Origin: Chitinophagaceae bacterium
GTDB taxonomy: Bacteria > Bacteroidota > Bacteroidia > Chitinophagales > Chitinophagaceae
Assembly (NCBI GenBank): GCA_019638595.1
Contig: JAHBTJ010000018.1
Coordinates: 100,831 to 164,830 of the forward strand
DNA length: 64,000 bases
Reading direction: 5' to 3'
Shown here: in pieces, positions 52,823-62,533 of the stretch
Layout of the letters: each line of letters begins with the position of its first letter
Position numbering within the stretch: position 1 is the stretch's first letter
Notes under the pieces: model-generated
What the model saw: only the letters and a program-made list of their open reading frames with translations
Database searches by the model: none
What the model was told of the DNA's origin: nothing
Made by a program: the position numbers and the translations under genes

Positions 52823-53920
52823 TTATAGTTTGATATAAATTTTTTTCCTGTACAAAATATAAACGGGAATAAAATTAACGGCAACAAAAAACAGGGCGTA
52901 TAACAAGCTTGCCAGTTCCGGCTGCACTCCCCCATTGATCAAAGCTGTTACTACTTTTTCATTGAGCGGCACTTCTCCGAACCAGGCCCTGTAAAAAAAC
53001 AATGCAAGTATATCTGCCATTACATACGCCGTAATGGCATTGGCTCCGAAAATAATACCCACCCGGGTCCATTTGGTATATCCTTTAATATCTACCAGCA
53101 AATACATAGCGCCTAACAATAAACAGGCAAAACCCGATGTAACCAATACAAAGGAACTCGTCCACAGGTTTTCATTTACGGGAAAAGTCAATCCCCAGAA
53201 ATACCCAATAACGGAGGAAAAAACACCCGCGGTCATAAGGTAACTTACTTTTTCATAAGGAGTATACGAGCTGATCATTAACCGGCCGGCCAGCATTCCG
53301 GTAATACCGCTCACTACCGAGGGGATGGTACTCAAAATGCTTTCAGGATCCCAGGTGCCCTGCCACATTTTTCCCGGAAGGAACTTACTATCAAACCAGG
53401 CTACTATATTTACCCCTGGTTCCAGCATTACTTTGCCCACACCCGGGGTAGGCGCCAATGTAAGCAGCAGCCAGTACCCAACCAATAATACCGCGGCTAT
53501 CCATGCCTGCCGGCGCCAGTTGGTATTTAAAAATATGATAGCGCAAAATAAAAATACGAATGCTATGCGGTGCAGGGTACCTGTCCAGCGAACATTGCCA
53601 AAATCAAAATCGGGCATGAGATTTAAGAACATACCCACCGCAAAGATCTTGAGCGACCGGGTCACAATTTTTTTATATAAGCCGGATTTCGCTGTACCGT
53701 CTGCAAGCCTTTTGTTGTACGCGAACACAATAGAGACCCCGATCACAAAAAGAAATACGGGAGCTATATTATCCGTAAAGGAAAGCCCGTTCCATTTGGT
53801 ATGTTGCAATGTAAAATATACATACTCTTCCATGCCGGGAAAGTTCACCATGATCATGGCGGCAATGGTAAATCCCCTGAGGGCATCCAGGGAAATAAGC
53901 CGGTTGGACTGAAGAGACAT
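52823..53920 (-). CDS. DUF5009 / heparan-alpha-glucosaminide N-acetyltransferase-like membrane protein
   Basis: The protein has 365 residues from the Met at 53918-53920 (an upstream frame adds 11). The N-terminal RLISLDALRGFTIAAMIMVN with the R-G-F/L-D-x-x-R-G pattern is typical of acyltransferase-3/NAGLU-like membrane enzymes. About ten hydrophobic helices follow, including NIAPVFLFVIGVSIVFAYNK, ITGMLAGRLMISSYTP and VGIIFGANAITAYVMADILA. The family is thought to acetylate sugars at the membrane. Given glmS nearby, an amino sugar could be the acceptor, but this is inference. Confidence 0.85.
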   Translation of the reverse strand: MSLQSNRLISLDALRGFTIAAMIMVNFPGMEEYVYFTLQHTKWNGLSFTDNIAPVFLFVIGVSIVFAYNKRLADGTAKSGLYKKIVTRSLKIFAVGMFLNLMPDFDFGNVRWTGTLHRIAFVFLFCAIIFLNTNWRRQAWIAAVLLVGYWLLLTLAPTPGVGKVMLEPGVNIVAWFDSKFLPGKMWQGTWDPESILSTIPSVVSGITGMLAGRLMISSYTPYEKVSYLMTAGVFSSVIGYFWGLTFPVNENLWTSSFVLVTSGFACLLLGAMYLLVDIKGYTKWTRVGIIFGANAITAYVMADILALFFYRAWFGEVPLNEKVVTALINGGVQPELASLLYALFFVAVNFIPVYILYRKKIYIKL

Positions 53921-54002
53921 AACAGCAGGGTTTTGATTAATGGAACAGAGCATTAATTAAATAGCTGATACTACGATACCCGGCTGTTTTTTGGCAAAGC
54001 AA

Positions 54003-54064
54003 AGGGACTTACCTGAAAGGCTGTTGAACGTGATTGTCAATATCAACCTTTTGGGTAAGTCCCT
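54003..54064 (-). terminator. Long imperfect hairpin downstream of the RND pump gene
   Basis: AGGGACTTACC (54003-54013) and GGTAAGTCCCT (54054-54064) are perfect reverse complements. Inside them AAAGG/CCTTT and GTTGA/TCAAC pair again, giving a stem of about 20 bp. It lies 28 bp past the pump stop codon and 83 bp before the next minus-strand gene. There is no clear U run, so it may be a 3' end protector rather than a simple terminator. Confidence 0.5.
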
Positions 54065-54091
54065 GTTTAAAAAACTTTTCTATATATTATA

Positions 54092-57000
54092 TTAATGATG
54101 CGCGCTTTCCACGGGCACGTATTCCGCTTTCATTTCCTCTACATAATCCACCTTTTTGTGCCTTCCAAGCCGTCTCTGTATGCCGTCAAATATGGAATAT
54201 ACCACCGGCACCACAACAAGGGTCAGGAACAGCGATGAAAGCAGTCCACCGATAATAACGATCGCCAATCCCCTGTTCATATCCGCACCATCTCCCTGTG
54301 CCATGGCGATCGGCACCATTCCCATCACCATCGCAATGGTGGTCATGAGAATAGGACGAAGACGGGCATGGTTAGCCGAAACCAGCGCATCGAAGGTACT
54401 GTCGCCTTCTTCTTTCCGGTGGTTGGCAAAATCCACCAGCAGGATGGCATTCTTGGTAACCAGCCCAATTAGCATGATAATACCCAGGATGGTAAAGATA
54501 TTCAGCGATTGGTTTGTCAGCGCCAGGAGCAACAGCGCGCCGATAAAAGATAACGGTACGGAAAAGATCACGATGAACGGTGTCGAGAAGCTGTCGTAAA
54601 GCGCTACCATCACCAGGTACACCAGCAAAATAGAAGCGATCAAAGCTACGCCCAGCGTTCCGAAACCTTCTTTCTGGTTCTCCATATTTCCACCCCATAT
54701 ATAGGTTACCCCCGGTTTTCTTTCAATGGTAGAAAATGCTTCTTCCCATTGGGCGGCAACGGTTCCCATGGGTACCCCAATCACCTGTCCCTGGATAGAA
54801 ACTGCCGGCGACTTATCCCTGCGCTCAAGCAAGGTTGGCCCGGAGCTGTATTCCACGTCAGCAAACTGGCTCAGCAATATCGGCGTACCATTATTACTGA
54901 TGAATTTCAGGTCCTTTACATCGTCAATATTCGCTCTTCCTTTATCGTTAAACTTAATATTGATATCATATTCGTTTTCCCCGGCACGATACTTATTATC
55001 CGTATTCCCGGAGAAAGCGGTTTGCATCATACCACCTACAGCAGCAATGCTCAATCCCAGGCTGTTCATTTTGTCACGGTCCACTTTTACACTGATCTCA
55101 GGGTTTCCTGCTTCGGAAGTCAGCTTAACGCCTGTAGCTCCCGGTACCTTCCGCAACTCGTCTGCCGCCTTTTCTGCAAATTCCTGGGCGTCTTCCACAT
55201 TCGAGCCCAGAACGGTCAGCTGAAGCGGTGATTGCTCCGCCCCCATGATACCCACATTCACGGTTTTTATTTTTGCATCCACCAGGAGGTTCTGCAGCTC
55301 TCTTTTCAGCACGGCAGAATACACCTTCGAATTCTCTTTATAGTCCTTCTTTAATTTAACGTGTATTTCCGCTTTGTACCTGGAACCTCCCACTGCTATC
55401 AGCCCGTCTGAAGCCTGTCCTACCGTAGTGATCATCGTAGCCACTTCAGGTTTTTCAGCAATATAGGCTTCCGCTCTCCGGGTCAGCTCATTGGTACGCT
55501 CCAAAGAGGCATCCTTAGGCAGCTCAAACTGCACATAAAACTCACCCCTGTCAACAGAAGGAAAGAAATCCGAACCAATATATCCTTTTGATACCAATCC
55601 GAAGGAAGCAAATAACAATACAACCGCTACCCCCAACGTGATCACTTTGTTTATTCTTGAACGCAGGCTCCATTTAAGTATATTGGATATCCAGTTGGTG
55701 AACCGGGTCAGTCCTTTTTCAAATCCATAGATCACTTTGCCCAATACTGACTTTGAGCTGATCAGCTCCAGCTTTCCGAAACGGGAATACAACCAGGGTA
55801 CCACGGTAAAGGATACCAGCAGCGACAACGCCGTTGAAATGATCACCGTAACGCAGAACTGCGCCAGTATATTAGCTACCAGCCCGGTGGAAATCGCGAT
55901 CGGAAAAAATACCACTATGATCACCAGGGTGATGGCCGAAACCGTAAAACCGATCTCCTTTGCCCCGTCAAAGGCCGCCCGCACCCTGTTCTTACCCATC
56001 TCCATATGCCGGTGTATATTCTCGATCACCACAATGGCATCATCCACCAGGATGCCCACCACCAGCGAAAGTCCCAGTAAAGACATCAGGTTAAGCGTAT
56101 ATCCCATCATCAGCAATCCTGTAAAGGTTGCGATCAGCGATAACGGGATCGCTATCATGGTAATGGCCGCATTGCGTAAGCTGTGCAGGAAGAACAGCAT
56201 GATAAAACCTACCAGCACAATAGCAATGATCAAATCGTGAATAACGTTGTTTGCCGCGTTCAGCGTGAACAGGGAAGAGTCATTCGCGATCTGCAGCTTA
56301 ATATCATCCGTCTGGTAGTCTTTTTCTACCGTTTCGATAGTTGCCCTTACCTGCTTCGATACTTCCACGGCATTTGCATCAGATTGCTTAAACACCTGGA
56401 GCAGGATCGTATTGGCACGGTCTACCCTTGCAACCTTCTCAATTTCCTTGATGCCGTCCTGTACATCGGCTACATCCTTTAAAAAGATAGTAGCGCCCGA
56501 CAGCGAGGTGATCGGCAGGTTCCTCAACTGATCGATCGAGCTTACTTTCCCCGCCAAGCGGATGGTCGTACGGTTCTCTCTTGTGCTGACGCTGCCGGTA
56601 GGAAAATCCAGGTTGGAGGCAGCTACCACCTGCTGCACCTGGTTGATAGACAACCCGTATCCCTGCAGCTTTACAGGATCTACACTGATCTGTATTTCTC
56701 TTTCTTCTCCCCCGATCATATCTACTTTTGCCACCCCGTTGATACGGGCAAATACAGGCTGGATCTTTTTATCCAGCAGGTCATACAGCTCTTTTTCAGA
56801 CAGATTGGAGGTAACTGCCAGGCTCATGATCGCCACATCGTCTAATGAAAATTTCGACAGGGAAGGCGTTTGCACATCATCCGGGAGATCGTTGAGCACG
56901 GTATTGATCTTACGTTGCGCATCTGTTAAAAGGAAGTTGACATCGGCGCCCGCGTTCAGGGTGATCATGATCAGCGAGACATTCTCCATGGATTTGGATT

Positions 57001-57241
57001 CCATCTTCTTAATGCTCTCCAGCGACGACACCGCATCTTCCAGCTTTTTGGTCACGGAATTCTCCACTTCCGAAGGAGAAGCGCCCGGGTAAATGGTCTG
57101 AATGGTAAGCACATTCACTTCAAACCTTGGAACCAGCTCGTATCCCAGCCGGGTATACGAAAAGATCCCGGCTAACGTAAGTATAATAAACAACACGATT
57201 ATTATACTGGGACGTTTTATTGATATTTCAGTTATTTTCAT
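54092..57241 (-). CDS. RND efflux pump permease (HAE1 family)
   Basis: A 1049-residue protein, the normal length. It has the RND opening (MKITEISIKRPSIIIVLFII, then GIFSYTRLGYELVPRFEVNV, ASPSEVENSVTKKLEDAVSS) and twelve predicted membrane helices in two halves. TM4 carries the proton-relay aspartates (SLLGLSLVVGILVDDAIVVI, then ENIHRHME). The second half repeats with ALTNQSLNIFTILGIIMLIG. The porter domains contain ARVDRANTILLQVFKQSDAN. It is the last gene of the TolC-adaptor-pump operon with close spacing and exports hydrophobic drugs or metabolites. Confidence 0.95.
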   Translation of the reverse strand: MKITEISIKRPSIIIVLFIILTLAGIFSYTRLGYELVPRFEVNVLTIQTIYPGASPSEVENSVTKKLEDAVSSLESIKKMESKSMENVSLIMITLNAGADVNFLLTDAQRKINTVLNDLPDDVQTPSLSKFSLDDVAIMSLAVTSNLSEKELYDLLDKKIQPVFARINGVAKVDMIGGEEREIQISVDPVKLQGYGLSINQVQQVVAASNLDFPTGSVSTRENRTTIRLAGKVSSIDQLRNLPITSLSGATIFLKDVADVQDGIKEIEKVARVDRANTILLQVFKQSDANAVEVSKQVRATIETVEKDYQTDDIKLQIANDSSLFTLNAANNVIHDLIIAIVLVGFIMLFFLHSLRNAAITMIAIPLSLIATFTGLLMMGYTLNLMSLLGLSLVVGILVDDAIVVIENIHRHMEMGKNRVRAAFDGAKEIGFTVSAITLVIIVVFFPIAISTGLVANILAQFCVTVIISTALSLLVSFTVVPWLYSRFGKLELISSKSVLGKVIYGFEKGLTRFTNWISNILKWSLRSRINKVITLGVAVVLLFASFGLVSKGYIGSDFFPSVDRGEFYVQFELPKDASLERTNELTRRAEAYIAEKPEVATMITTVGQASDGLIAVGGSRYKAEIHVKLKKDYKENSKVYSAVLKRELQNLLVDAKIKTVNVGIMGAEQSPLQLTVLGSNVEDAQEFAEKAADELRKVPGATGVKLTSEAGNPEISVKVDRDKMNSLGLSIAAVGGMMQTAFSGNTDNKYRAGENEYDINIKFNDKGRANIDDVKDLKFISNNGTPILLSQFADVEYSSGPTLLERRDKSPAVSIQGQVIGVPMGTVAAQWEEAFSTIERKPGVTYIWGGNMENQKEGFGTLGVALIASILLVYLVMVALYDSFSTPFIVIFSVPLSFIGALLLLALTNQSLNIFTILGIIMLIGLVTKNAILLVDFANHRKEEGDSTFDALVSANHARLRPILMTTIAMVMGMVPIAMAQGDGADMNRGLAIVIIGGLLSSLFLTLVVVPVVYSIFDGIQRRLGRHKKVDYVEEMKAEYVPVESAHH

Positions 57242-57275
57242 CTTCGTTAATTTCTAAGTATTAAACCGGGATCAC

Positions 57276-58352
57276 CTATTTGATTACCTGCACCGGCGTT
57301 TGATCAAAAATGTTTATCTGCCCGGAAACAATTACTTCATCGCCCGCAGACAACCCGTCCAGCACTTCTATATGATCGCCAAAACTCCTGCCTGACTGCA
57401 CTCTTTTTTCTACTGCTTTACCATCTTTGATAATAAATATTTTATTGTCGCTTACACTACCTACAAAAGCATTGCGGGGCACTACCAGGGTATTTACAGA
57501 AGCGCCTTCCCCAAATTTTGCAGAGCCATACATACCGGCACGCAGCTCATTTTTAGCATTCGGGATCTCCACTTCCACAGGAAAGTTCAGGTTCGCATCC
57601 GCTTTGGGAGCAATAAAAGTTATTGTTCCGCTAAACACTTTATCAGGGATCACACTTACTACAATATTTACTTTTTGCCCTTCCTTCAAACCACCAATAT
57701 TTTTTTCGTCAACATTTACCTTCAGCTTCAGCGAGCTGATATTCACCACATCAAAGGCAGCGGCTCCGAGGCTTACATAACTTCCCGGCTCAATTTTTTT
57801 AGAATTGATAATACCTGCAACAGAGGTCCTGATCGCCACATCTCCCGCAGCGATCTGGGCATTTCTGAGGTTGTTCTTAGCAGTTTCATACTGCAGACGC
57901 ACACCGTCCAGTTGCTGGCGGGTGACACCACCAGTTGTGAAAGCGCTTTCAAAACGTTCCAGGTCCATTTTCGCATTGTTCAGACTTGCCTCGGCATTTG
58001 CTACCGATACATTTTGCTTATCCCCCACCACGATCGCCAGCGTTTGGCCGGCTTTTACAAAATCGCCTTCTTTTACCAGCACCCTGGCTACCCTTCCTGC
58101 GGCTTCTGCGCCTACTACCACTTCCTGCTTTGGAATAAAAGTTCCGTTAGCCGTATAACCCAGGTCTATATTCTTCATGGTAGCGATATCCGTTCTTACG
58201 GATACGGCCGTATTTTGCTTTGCCACCTCGTCGGTCGCCGCTTTGTTGGCAGCTTTATTTTTGTCGAGCTGCCGTTGAATACCTGCCAGTGACGCTATAA
58301 TTACTACTACAGTAATGATGATCCTTACAACAGAAGATTTCTTTTTTTTCAT
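57276..58352 (-). CDS. RND periplasmic adaptor (membrane fusion protein)
   Basis: A 358-residue protein with an N-terminal membrane anchor (SSVVRIIITVVVIIASLAGI). The HlyD/MFP order is clear: TANGTFIPKQEVVVGAEAAG, RVARVLVKEGDFVKAGQTLA (lipoyl half), a coiled-coil hairpin (NAEASLNNAKMDLERFESAF, VRLQYETAKNNLRNAQIAAG), IRTSVAGIINSKKIEPGSYV (second lipoyl half), then barrel and membrane-proximal domains ending GDEVIVSGQINIFDQTPVQV. It joins the pump to the TolC channel. It lies 34 bp from the pump gene and 22 bp from the TolC gene, so they form one operon. Confidence 0.95.
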   Translation of the reverse strand: MKKKKSSVVRIIITVVVIIASLAGIQRQLDKNKAANKAATDEVAKQNTAVSVRTDIATMKNIDLGYTANGTFIPKQEVVVGAEAAGRVARVLVKEGDFVKAGQTLAIVVGDKQNVSVANAEASLNNAKMDLERFESAFTTGGVTRQQLDGVRLQYETAKNNLRNAQIAAGDVAIRTSVAGIINSKKIEPGSYVSLGAAAFDVVNISSLKLKVNVDEKNIGGLKEGQKVNIVVSVIPDKVFSGTITFIAPKADANLNFPVEVEIPNAKNELRAGMYGSAKFGEGASVNTLVVPRNAFVGSVSDNKIFIIKDGKAVEKRVQSGRSFGDHIEVLDGLSAGDEVIVSGQINIFDQTPVQVIK

Positions 58353-58374
58353 AAAAATTATTGATAGTGATCCG

Positions 58375-59718
58375 TTAGTTGTTAATTAATGATTTTAAAT
58401 TCCCGTTTGCTTTTAATACCTGTATTTCGGCTATCCTGTAATTAAGCAGGGAGGTAGTATAATTATTTTGTGCATCGGCATACGCTTTTTCTGCATCCAG
58501 CAGCTCGGTCAGGTTGGACAACCCGTTCTGGTAGTTATTTTTAGTATTCTCCAACACATCTTTTGCCAGGCCGATATTGCGTTTATTGGTATCCAGCGTA
58601 AGCAGGCTGTTTTTGATCTGCGCCCTTGCATTGTCATTTGCCAGCGCCAGGGCCAGCTTTGTGTCTTCCATATCCGCTTTCAGCTTTTTAATATCAATCT
58701 CTGACTGGTTTATCCTTGCACGGGTGGTACCACCGTTGAAGATCGGGATAGAAAGATTCAGACCAAGCCCCGAAAAACCTGACCAGTTCACCTGCTTGTT
58801 ATTATTTAAAACAGGAAAGTACGGGCCCATACCCAGGTAACCCAGGTTGCCGGAGAAAGAAAGCGTAGGATAATAGGCCGCTATCTTCGCCTTCCTGTTC
58901 AGTTCCAGTAATTCAGATTGTTTATTCAGCAATTTGATTTCTGACCTGTTCTCCACATTGGGCTCATCCATAAGAATGGAGGCGTTCACTTCAAAATTTT
59001 CATTGGGCAATACGATATCCTTATCCATTTCCATACCTATGGCGAACTTCAGCGCGTTTTCTGAAAGTTGCAATGAGTTAACCATCTGTTGCCTGCCAGC
59101 CTCCAGGTTATTGACTGCCACCACCGTACGATCCAGGTCTATTTTCTTTGCCAGGCCTGCGTCCACCAGCCCGCTGATCACCTTTTGGGTTTTAATGGTA
59201 TTATCCAGGTTTGTCTGGATGGTTTGCAACTGTTGCTGTAGTTGAAAAACCTGGTAATACGCACCGGCTACCTTTTCAATCAGTGTTTCATCCGTGAGAG
59301 TACTATTGATCTGGTAAAATTCACGGGTGTTCTTTGCGGCCTTCAGACCGGTAAAAACAGCCTGGTTAAATATTTGCTGGTTCACACTCAGCACAGCGTT
59401 CGACTGCCATTTTTGACCGAGCGCCACCATCATGGTCTCGCCGGGCTTACCGATGATCTCACCCGGTAATGCACTCTTCTGTAACATCGGGTTATAGGTA
59501 AGTGTTCCGGAACCGCTGATCTGTGGTAAGGCCGAGCCCCTGGTTTCATCAATTAAGTACTGTGCGTTTTCAACGTCCAGCTTTGCTTTTTGCGCCTCTG
59601 CCTTGTGCTCAAGTGCAAAATGTAATGCCTGCTGCAAGGTCAGGGTTTCCTGTGCCGAAGCCCTGTTGCCACTGAGTGCAACCAGAAAAACGGCTACGAC
59701 CAATTGTATTCTCTTCAT
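58375..59718 (-). CDS. TolC family outer membrane efflux channel
   Basis: A 447-residue protein with a signal peptide (RIQLVVAVFLVALSGNRASA). Two long-helix repeats of the outer membrane efflux protein family follow: ETLTLQQALHFALEHKAEAQ with LDVENAQYLIDETRGSALPQ, and the second repeat RSEIKLLNKQSELLELNRKA with AAYYPTLSFSGNLGYLGM. The C-terminal helices are NNYQNGLSNLTELLDAEKAY and AQNNYTTSLLNYRIAEIQVL. It forms the trimeric exit duct for the RND pump. It is the first structural gene after the TTG-starting TetR gene. Confidence 0.95.
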   Translation of the reverse strand: MKRIQLVVAVFLVALSGNRASAQETLTLQQALHFALEHKAEAQKAKLDVENAQYLIDETRGSALPQISGSGTLTYNPMLQKSALPGEIIGKPGETMMVALGQKWQSNAVLSVNQQIFNQAVFTGLKAAKNTREFYQINSTLTDETLIEKVAGAYYQVFQLQQQLQTIQTNLDNTIKTQKVISGLVDAGLAKKIDLDRTVVAVNNLEAGRQQMVNSLQLSENALKFAIGMEMDKDIVLPNENFEVNASILMDEPNVENRSEIKLLNKQSELLELNRKAKIAAYYPTLSFSGNLGYLGMGPYFPVLNNNKQVNWSGFSGLGLNLSIPIFNGGTTRARINQSEIDIKKLKADMEDTKLALALANDNARAQIKNSLLTLDTNKRNIGLAKDVLENTKNNYQNGLSNLTELLDAEKAYADAQNNYTTSLLNYRIAEIQVLKANGNLKSLINN

Positions 59719-59746
59719 CTGTTATCTGCTTGTTTTATCTTAAAAT

Positions 59747-60349
59747 TTATTTATGGTAGTTTTTTAAGCCCGAAACGTAAATGGCGATCAGCTCCTTTTG
59801 CTCTTCAAACAAATCCCGTATGGCCTGGTGATCCGGGATAATATGGGTATTACGGTAATTGTCCTGCATAGCGTTCAGCGCATTCAAAAGCAGCGCCGCC
59901 TTCTTTGCCGCATCAATCTGCCGGATCTCTCCCTCCGCTATTGCTTTTTCAAAGGCTGAGATAAAAATGGCCTGTTGCTCCGATTGCATTTGCCTTACAA
60001 AACAATGCAGCTCATCGGAATCTTTTTCGTTAGTGCCTTCCGTTGCCAGCATAAAATATTTTTCAAAAAAAGCTTCCTTTACTTCTACTATCCCCGTTAA
60101 CCTCTCCAGCAGGTTATTACAGGTATTTACCTTTTCCTGCATGGCCGCTATAAGCGACGCCATAACATTAGCAGCCACCTTAATGATCAGTGATTTTTTG
60201 TCGGGGAAATAATAGTACATACTCTGCTGTGAAACACCCAGGTCTTTCGCTATTTCGGAGAAAGTAGTTTTATTGAAACCAAAATGGGTAAATCGCCGCA
60301 GGGCTGCTTCCGTTATAAGTTCTTCTTTTACAGGTGCTTCTGTTTTCAA
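59747..60349 (-). CDS. TetR family regulator of the efflux operon
   Basis: A 200-residue protein starting at TTG (60347-60349), giving MKTEAPVKEELITEAALRRF. The helix-turn-helix region reads FTHFGFNKTTFSEIAKDLGV, SQQSMYYYFPDKKSLIIKV. The rest is a helical ligand-binding domain without recognisable motifs. It lies 28 bp upstream of the TolC gene, on the same strand, and a perfect 10-bp-arm palindrome lies just ahead of its start (60367-60393). It probably represses its own operon until a toxic ligand binds. The rare start codon should keep its level low. Confidence 0.9.
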   Translation of the reverse strand: MKTEAPVKEELITEAALRRFTHFGFNKTTFSEIAKDLGVSQQSMYYYFPDKKSLIIKVAANVMASLIAAMQEKVNTCNNLLERLTGIVEVKEAFFEKYFMLATEGTNEKDSDELHCFVRQMQSEQQAIFISAFEKAIAEGEIRQIDAAKKAALLLNALNAMQDNYRNTHIIPDHQAIRDLFEEQKELIAIYVSGLKNYHK

Positions 60350-60366
60350 AACTGACTATTTTACTA

Positions 60367-60393
60367 TTTGACTTTTTTAATTTAAAAGTCAAA
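60367..60393. promoter_or_regulatory. Perfect palindrome ahead of the efflux-operon TetR gene (operator candidate)
   Basis: TTTGACTTTT (60367-60376), spacer TTAATTT, AAAAGTCAAA (60384-60393). The 10-bp arms are perfect, and the centre lies 30 bp upstream of the TTG start. Size and location fit a TetR dimer site overlapping the operon promoter; a shorter half-site-like ACTATTTTACTATTTGAC lies beside it. Confidence 0.65.
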
Positions 60394-60440
60394 ATTACGA
60401 CAAAAAAAATATCTTCCAAATTTTCCGGAAGAAATTTCTA

Positions 60441-61037
60441 TCACCGTAACCCCTTAACAAATATGGATACCAGCTCCTTTTCCTTAGCCAGGATGGAATT
60501 GAACTGCTCTTTGGTAGGGAAAACCATCACGCCGTCCTGCTGCAGCATAACATACCTTAATCCCTGCAGGCAATTCAACAGCAGCTCAGCAGTAGCCGCC
60601 GTATCTTTCATATGGAGTATCTTATCCTTTTCACCCTTTTCCAGTATCCTCTCTATATTTTTCAGTTCCGAGACTTTTGCGCGGCTAAAGATCTGCTTAA
60701 GCTCTTCCGGCGCTTTTTCCGTAGCCGTTTTTAAAAATTCAATGATACTGTAATGCTGGTGGATAAAGCTGTTCCGTGCCTGGAGATAATTAATCATGTT
60801 TTCCAGCGGATCGCTGCCTGCCGGCAGGTTGTCCTCCATTTTCTGAACCGACTCGATCACGTTTGTCAGTACGGCTGCATACAGGCTGAGCTTATCCGGA
60901 AAATAATAATACAGCAGCGCTTTTGAGATGCCCAGATCTCCTGCTATTTCGGCCATGGTGGTCTTGGCAACCGTAAAATGGTTAAACCTCTTTTCGGCTG
61001 CCTGGATGATGGCTTCCTTCTTTATATCCTGCTTCAT
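60441..61037 (-). CDS. TetR family regulator (second)
   Basis: A 198-residue protein with the N-terminal helix-turn-helix IIQAAEKRFNHFTVAKTTMA, EIAGDLGISKALLYYYFPDK. Its C-terminal domain differs from the first TetR (ARNSFIHQHYSIIEFLKTAT, EKAPEELKQIFSRAKVSELK), so the two are paralogues rather than a recent duplication. It is upstream of the TTG-starting TetR on the same strand (91 bp gap). The pair may respond to different compounds, or one may control the other. Confidence 0.9.
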   Translation of the reverse strand: MKQDIKKEAIIQAAEKRFNHFTVAKTTMAEIAGDLGISKALLYYYFPDKLSLYAAVLTNVIESVQKMEDNLPAGSDPLENMINYLQARNSFIHQHYSIIEFLKTATEKAPEELKQIFSRAKVSELKNIERILEKGEKDKILHMKDTAATAELLLNCLQGLRYVMLQQDGVMVFPTKEQFNSILAKEKELVSIFVKGLR

Positions 61038-61113
61038 AATACAGGTTGTAAAGTACGTTTATTTTTTAGCAACTCCCTTCCTGTGATCATTCATTTTGCA
61101 CGCATGCCGGCAT

Positions 61114-61140
61114 AAAAAAACCGCGGCAATGATACCACGG
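61114..61140 (-). terminator. Intrinsic terminator after the 61165 lipoprotein gene
   Basis: On the minus strand CCGTGG-TATCATTG-CCGCGG (one G-U pair) is followed by TTTTTTT. It lies 25 bp past the stop codon of the lipoprotein gene. Confidence 0.75.
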
Positions 61141-61164
61141 CTTTATAATTGATAAAGAATATGT

Positions 61165-62094
61165 TTAGTAAGGATATACAAATGCGATACTGCGCCCGCC
61201 AGGGCCGGTATACAGCACTTTAAAATAATAATTTCCATCCGGGCAAGACACAGGATTTCCCTGGGCGTCTAAACCAAAAGTAGCCGTAGCGGTAAAGCCT
61301 GCCACAATGTGTTTTATAACGCCGCCGGTTACACGAAAATCACAATCCTGCCGCACCATTACAGGTTCTATTGTTGAAGTAGCAAAAGTAAGCCCAAAAC
61401 GGTTGGTGCCCCATTCCGCCACATTTGCCTGATCGCCTTCGGTATGAGTTCCGCTCGCGGTAATAACTATGCCGTTGCTGTAGGTAAATACGTGCTGCCT
61501 GGCTACCTGCCATGTGCGGGTAGTACTGTTATCAAAAGTAACAGAAAGATGATCGCTGGTAATAGCATGTGTTATTGACTCCAGCGATGAAAGATCCTTT
61601 AACAGGCCGCCGCTTACATTGGTATAAGTTTGTGTGCCGTTAATGATAATGCTTTTGTTATCGCCGGCGCGGGTAACCTTTAAATCCCGGAAACTGATGC
61701 TGGCAGAAGCCCCGGCTTGGCCCCATTGGGTTCCTTTAGCAACAGCCACCACAACAACGCCGGACCTGGATCGGTTTCCACGGCAGTTCTTGTTATTATA
61801 GGTAATCGTCATTGTTTGGGGGTTGCTTTCAAAATCAAAGGCAACAGCAGCGTCACAAATATATTCCGGCGATTCCTGGTTGCGTGCGCTTACAATCGAA
61901 GTAAAAGCCTCCAGCACAATATCCGCATCGGAATTAACGGTATTCAGCTCTGATGAGAACAAAGCCTGGTCGTCTGTATGAGCTACCAGTTCAATACCTG
62001 TATTGCCGGTTTCATCCTTCTCTTTTTTACAGGAGGTAAAAGCAATAATGGCAGAACATGCAAGAATGCTTAATAATGAAGTTTTTTGTTTCAT
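61165..62094 (-). CDS. Lipoprotein of unknown function
   Basis: The protein has 309 residues from the Met at 62092-62094; an earlier in-frame Met (62184) gives an unlikely leader. The signal peptide has a lipobox (LLSILACSAIIAFTSCKKEK, Cys at about residue 20). The mature part is beta-rich with many Thr/Ser/Gly: FDFESNPQTMTITYNNKNCR, GVVVVAVAKGTQWGQAGASA, DLKVTRAGDNKSIIINGTQT, and AGFTATATFGLDAQGNPVSC. Similar proteins are widespread in Chitinophagaceae without known function. A terminator follows. It stands alone. Confidence 0.6.
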   Translation of the reverse strand: MKQKTSLLSILACSAIIAFTSCKKEKDETGNTGIELVAHTDDQALFSSELNTVNSDADIVLEAFTSIVSARNQESPEYICDAAVAFDFESNPQTMTITYNNKNCRGNRSRSGVVVVAVAKGTQWGQAGASASISFRDLKVTRAGDNKSIIINGTQTYTNVSGGLLKDLSSLESITHAITSDHLSVTFDNSTTRTWQVARQHVFTYSNGIVITASGTHTEGDQANVAEWGTNRFGLTFATSTIEPVMVRQDCDFRVTGGVIKHIVAGFTATATFGLDAQGNPVSCPDGNYYFKVLYTGPGGRSIAFVYPY

Positions 62095-62471
62095 AAAGGG
62101 TAATTGATTGTACAATGCATGCACAGACTTATTAAGCATAACCGGGTTTAATGCTATGCTAAATAATTGAAGCGGCATGAACATGATTTTACGAACGGTT
62201 GCGGGCTCCTTTTTATTTTAATAACATTGAAGGTTAAACGACAAATAACTTATGATAATCCTGAACGCCTGCCCCCTGATATCCCACCCGCGATACAGCC
62301 TGTATAAACTTTAACCATTACCCAGGGCAAACGCATCTAAACTGATATATGCTCATTCATCCCTCGGGGTATAGGCGTCAACTTAAGGAACAGGAGCCGT
62401 AAAATGCCGCGAAAAGGTAATATCATTTAGTTAAGGAATATACATGTTAAGCAGGGTTTAGAGCCCGGATT

Positions 62472-62518
62472 GCTGATTTAAAGACCCTAAATGGATGCTC
62501 CGGGTGCGGTCTTTTTTA
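62472..62518 (+). terminator. Possible long-loop terminator in the non-coding block
   Basis: GCCCGGA pairs with TCCGGGT (one G-U) across a loop of about 23 bases, followed by GCGGTC and TTTTTT. On the plus strand it could close a short RNA starting after 62200. No coding frame accompanies it. The stretch 62095-62470 shows no other recognisable feature. Confidence 0.3.
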
Positions 62519-62533
62519 TACAATCAGGGGTAA

